Shown here piece after piece: positions 61,426 through 64,000 of a stretch of 64,000 nt of DNA. The notes beneath the pieces were generated by a model. It was not told where the DNA came from. It did not search any database and worked only from the letters and a program-made list of their open reading frames with translations. How positions within the stretch are numbered: position 1 is the stretch's first letter; each line of letters starts with the position of its first letter. The position numbers and the translations under genes were made by a program. Source of the DNA: Trifolium pratense (lineage: Eukaryota > Streptophyta > Magnoliopsida > Fabales > Fabaceae); contig NC_060059.1 of assembly GCF_020283565.1 (NCBI RefSeq), forward strand, positions 53,077,157 to 53,141,156, read 5' to 3'.

Positions 61426-61426
<1 letters not shown>

Positions 61427-61504
<78 letters not shown>
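61427..61504 (+). repeat. (TTA)n microsatellite, unit 2
   Basis: About 26 units. Confidence 0.95.
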
Positions 61505-61965
61505 GTCATCTCTATACTTTTCATATTCTACATTTATATACTTATGGCTTTTTAATATACACTCACTCAAGTCTTTACTTGGCCTTTACTTTTTTTGGGG
61601 AATATAATAACTTTTGCTTATTATATTATAATAAGGAGAATACAAAAATACACACTAATTAACTTTGTAACTCCCGGTAATATTTTTTCATCTCTTAATT
61701 CACAATTCAATTTTCATCCCTTTGACTCTTCTACCAATATTTTAATATATAGGTTACAATTGTTTTAATTTGAATCTTATTCATATTTTCCTAACTAACC
61801 ATTACGAATGTTAGAAACAAATATTTTCATCCCCTGATAATTACCATTTGTTTTTTCGGTTAAACGTGAGAATAGATTTTTTCATATCTTATATGTGCAA
61901 TTTCTCTTTCCATTATCTTGCCTCTTCATCTTTTGTGCATCCGATATAAATACTTATGTTATTTT

Positions 61966-62540
61966 TTTTTTTTTTTTTTTTTTTTGACTCAAAATAACGA
62001 TATTCATTCATTCCAATAATTGATAAAGTACATCACATGCAATTACAAATTCAACATCGCTACAAACAAAAAGGATGAATCTGCAAACAATCTCACAGCA
62101 TCCATGTTAATAGCATACAACGGCAATTGCAATATGCCTACAAATAATATAATAAAACAAAAGTCACCAGAATGTTCATGCTTCTGGATCTGCAACGATG
62201 ATGCCCAAATCATTGATCGAATCTGCAATTGATTGAGATCTACCTTTCAATATGAACCAAACGAACACCGCAACAAGACGAGCAAAACAAACGCCGTAAC
62301 AATGACGACCACCAACAAAGCGTCGCACCCAGACGACGAAATCACACAAGAAAAACGAAACTAAATAACTTAATCTATGTGAAATCACTTATTTAAATAA
62401 AAAGAAAATGAAAAAACAATTTAGAGGGGTGATTTTGGGTCAAAAATTGACCGAAAAACCACCCCTCCTTGGTGGAAGATGATGAAGAAAAACAAAATAG
62501 GTTTAAGAGAGAGAGGGGGAGCGGCGGCCGTTATTATTAG
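61966..62540 (-). mobile_element. Non-autonomous polyA retroposon (about 575 bp) inserted in unit 2
   Basis: On the minus strand it starts at 62540 with a GC-rich CGGCCGCCGCTCCCCC head and ends in a polyA tail of about 20 (the T run at 61966). It is flanked by TACTTATGTTATTTT at 61951-61965 and 62541-62555, a 13-15 bp target duplication typical of LINE-driven insertion. Unit 1 has a single copy of that site at 55337. The 60-70 codon frames inside are not recognised. It could be a 5'-truncated LINE or a long SINE-like element. Confidence 0.8.
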
Positions 62541-63346
62541 TACTTATGTTATTTTCTAAAACCATGATTTGTTGTAGTTATTTTATTTTTTTGCAAAAAT
62601 TAACTTTTTGCATAACAAAAAAAATTAAGAGAATTTGACATTTTTTGTTTGTTGCAGATCATACATTCAACTTTTGTGTTGCACATCCATTTATATGTTT
62701 AGTTAAGTGTTACTGTATATGTGTATTCATATTCTATTATGATACAAATTAAATAATATATACTTTATTTTTAATTGAATTATGTAATAGTTGTTTTACT
62801 TTCCTTTCCTTTACTTTTTTATTTATTCATTTTTTTTATTGATATACTTATTTTTATAATTTTTTATTTTAGGCTTTGGGTCATCATCTCTTACTCAAAA
62901 GAACTGAACTGTGAGGTTGATGCTCTTCACATATGTCCCTTTGGAATATTTTTAAAAGATATGTACCCTTTAATTTTATTTGTTTTATTTGAGTTTTTCT
63001 AATTCTGTCACTATTTATATGCCAATTGTGTGACTTAAATTTTGCCACATCTCTTTTCTTCCAATCATTTGTGTGTTTTGAAATAAATTTATATGTTGTG
63101 CGGAGATATATCTTATTACTCATGTATATATAAATTTTAGATAGTTATTCTGTTACTCAGGTAAAGTAAACCATAATCCTTAAACCAATAATATTTCTTC
63201 ATTTAACTACTCACTTACAATGTCACATCACTTCTTCTTGGAAAATAAATCTTTTGAATCTCGGATTCTCTATTTTATTATTATTATTTTGATAATATTT
63301 AATATTTCAGTTTTATGCAATTGTAAAATTAAAACAATCGCATCAC

Positions 63347-63378
63347 ACCCGTGCATCGCACGGGTTTTTTTTTGCTGA
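63347..63378 (+). repeat. Helitron-like 3' end: hairpin, T run, CTGA (unit 2)
   Basis: ACCCGTGC-ATC-GCACGGGT is a perfect 8-bp stem with a 3-nt loop, then TTTTTTTTG and CTGA. Unit 1 has one stem mismatch at the same place. Confidence 0.5.
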
Positions 63379-64000
63379 TGTGGCAGCCTAACAAAGCTTC
63401 CCATTTTTTCCTTTTTCTAAATAATAGTTGATGCTTATGTGTCACATTGCTTTTATTACAAAAAAAAAAAAAAAAAATTATTGCCCTCCATGTAATTCAC
63501 CACTATTAACTTGAATTCAATACATCATGAGATAAGGCCTTTTGCTAAGACCGATCGGTTGCATTTTTTGTGAATTGCTACCTACGTTATGTAAATTTTG
63601 ATTCATATTCCTAACTATCTATTATGCTATTAAATAGATTTAAATTTATGCATTTCTATCACTATAGCCAAGCATATAGCAAAGGTGCATGCAAACCGTA
63701 TATTGTTTCTTCCACTTTATTTTTTAATACCTTTTCATATATATCTTCTTCTAATATTTTGTAATTTTTTATGGTTAACCTTTCTTTAAACTAACATAAG
63801 CAGGATTTTGAAATAAGAGAATTTTATTGAAAGGATACTTCTTATATGAAAAGGTAATTTTAATGGATTTATAGTAGCTTGACGTAAATTGTTGCTATGG
63901 ATGTTTTTGTTGCTATAGATTTTTTTAAGCATAATTTATTATTTTAGATCAATATCATTTTATTCAAACAATATCTTTATTGATATATCGTTTTGTAGTT
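63374..64000. repeat. Tandem array unit 3, cut by the window end
   Basis: Begins with the same GCTGATGTGGCAGCCTAACA and follows unit 1 and unit 2 to the last base. Confidence 0.9.

Larger units (their letters stand above)
56169..63373. repeat. Tandem array unit 2 (7205 bp)
   Basis: Same order as unit 1. The greater length is explained by a polyA retroposon with its target duplication (about 590 bp); microsatellite lengths also differ. Scattered single-base differences from unit 1 are few, so the duplication is young or homogenised. Confidence 0.9.

Overview
The window is nuclear DNA of a flowering plant. It has an intronless DYW-class PPR gene, split genes with GT-AG introns (adenylate kinase, HIRA, SEC31), very low gene density and deeply nested plant transposons: an Ogre-type Ty3/gypsy element with its extra ORF1, a CACTA element with the usual CACTACTAGAAAAA ends, Mutator- and hAT-type MITEs, copia, LINE and a probable SINE. 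An Ogre element with this leader and LTR chemistry suggests a legume, probably a cool-season one (Medicago, Trifolium or the pea/vetch tribe). That is inference; no marker fixes the species.

Layout. 1-7305 is the 5' half of an Ogre-type element on the minus strand (gag open to the window edge, broken ORF1, PBS, 2.3-kb LTR). It sits inside the 5' LTR of a second, non-autonomous gypsy-like element. That Ogre/gypsy junction occurs twice: a left copy (5770-12540), whose interior and 3' LTR piece are inverted, and a right copy (21206-32582) that is collinear and ends in a complete 3' LTR. A 3.4-kb CACTA element (24771-28176) sits in the right copy only; the left copy keeps the empty site. Between the two TE blocks is an 8.6-kb island (12590-21186) with a small unrecognised CDS, a BTB gene fragment, an intact 887-residue PPR gene and three in-frame HIRA exons cut off by the right TE block.

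32583-40831 holds out-of-order, broken SEC31 exons on the minus strand, then a field of diverged 300-bp repeats and a recent 315-bp tandem duplication. 41465-46089 holds a four-exon organellar adenylate kinase gene whose exon 3 lacks one base. Its first intron carries a decayed copia element that itself carries a hAT MITE. 46560-49500 has a LINE tail, MITEs and a SINE-like sequence.

49524-64000 is a head-to-tail array of about 6.6-kb units (two complete, one cut by the window end). Each complete unit carries a 1.2-kb-arm inverted repeat whose arms both contain the start of an RPA70-like (Helitron-type OB-fold) gene, and each ends in a hairpin followed by CTGA that resembles a Helitron 3' end. 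Unit 2 has gained a polyA retroposon absent from unit 1. This array is the most unusual structure in the window.

Only the PPR gene looks fully intact. Adenylate kinase is intact except for one base. HIRA, SEC31 and BTB are fragments, and almost everything else is mobile DNA at several layers of nesting.
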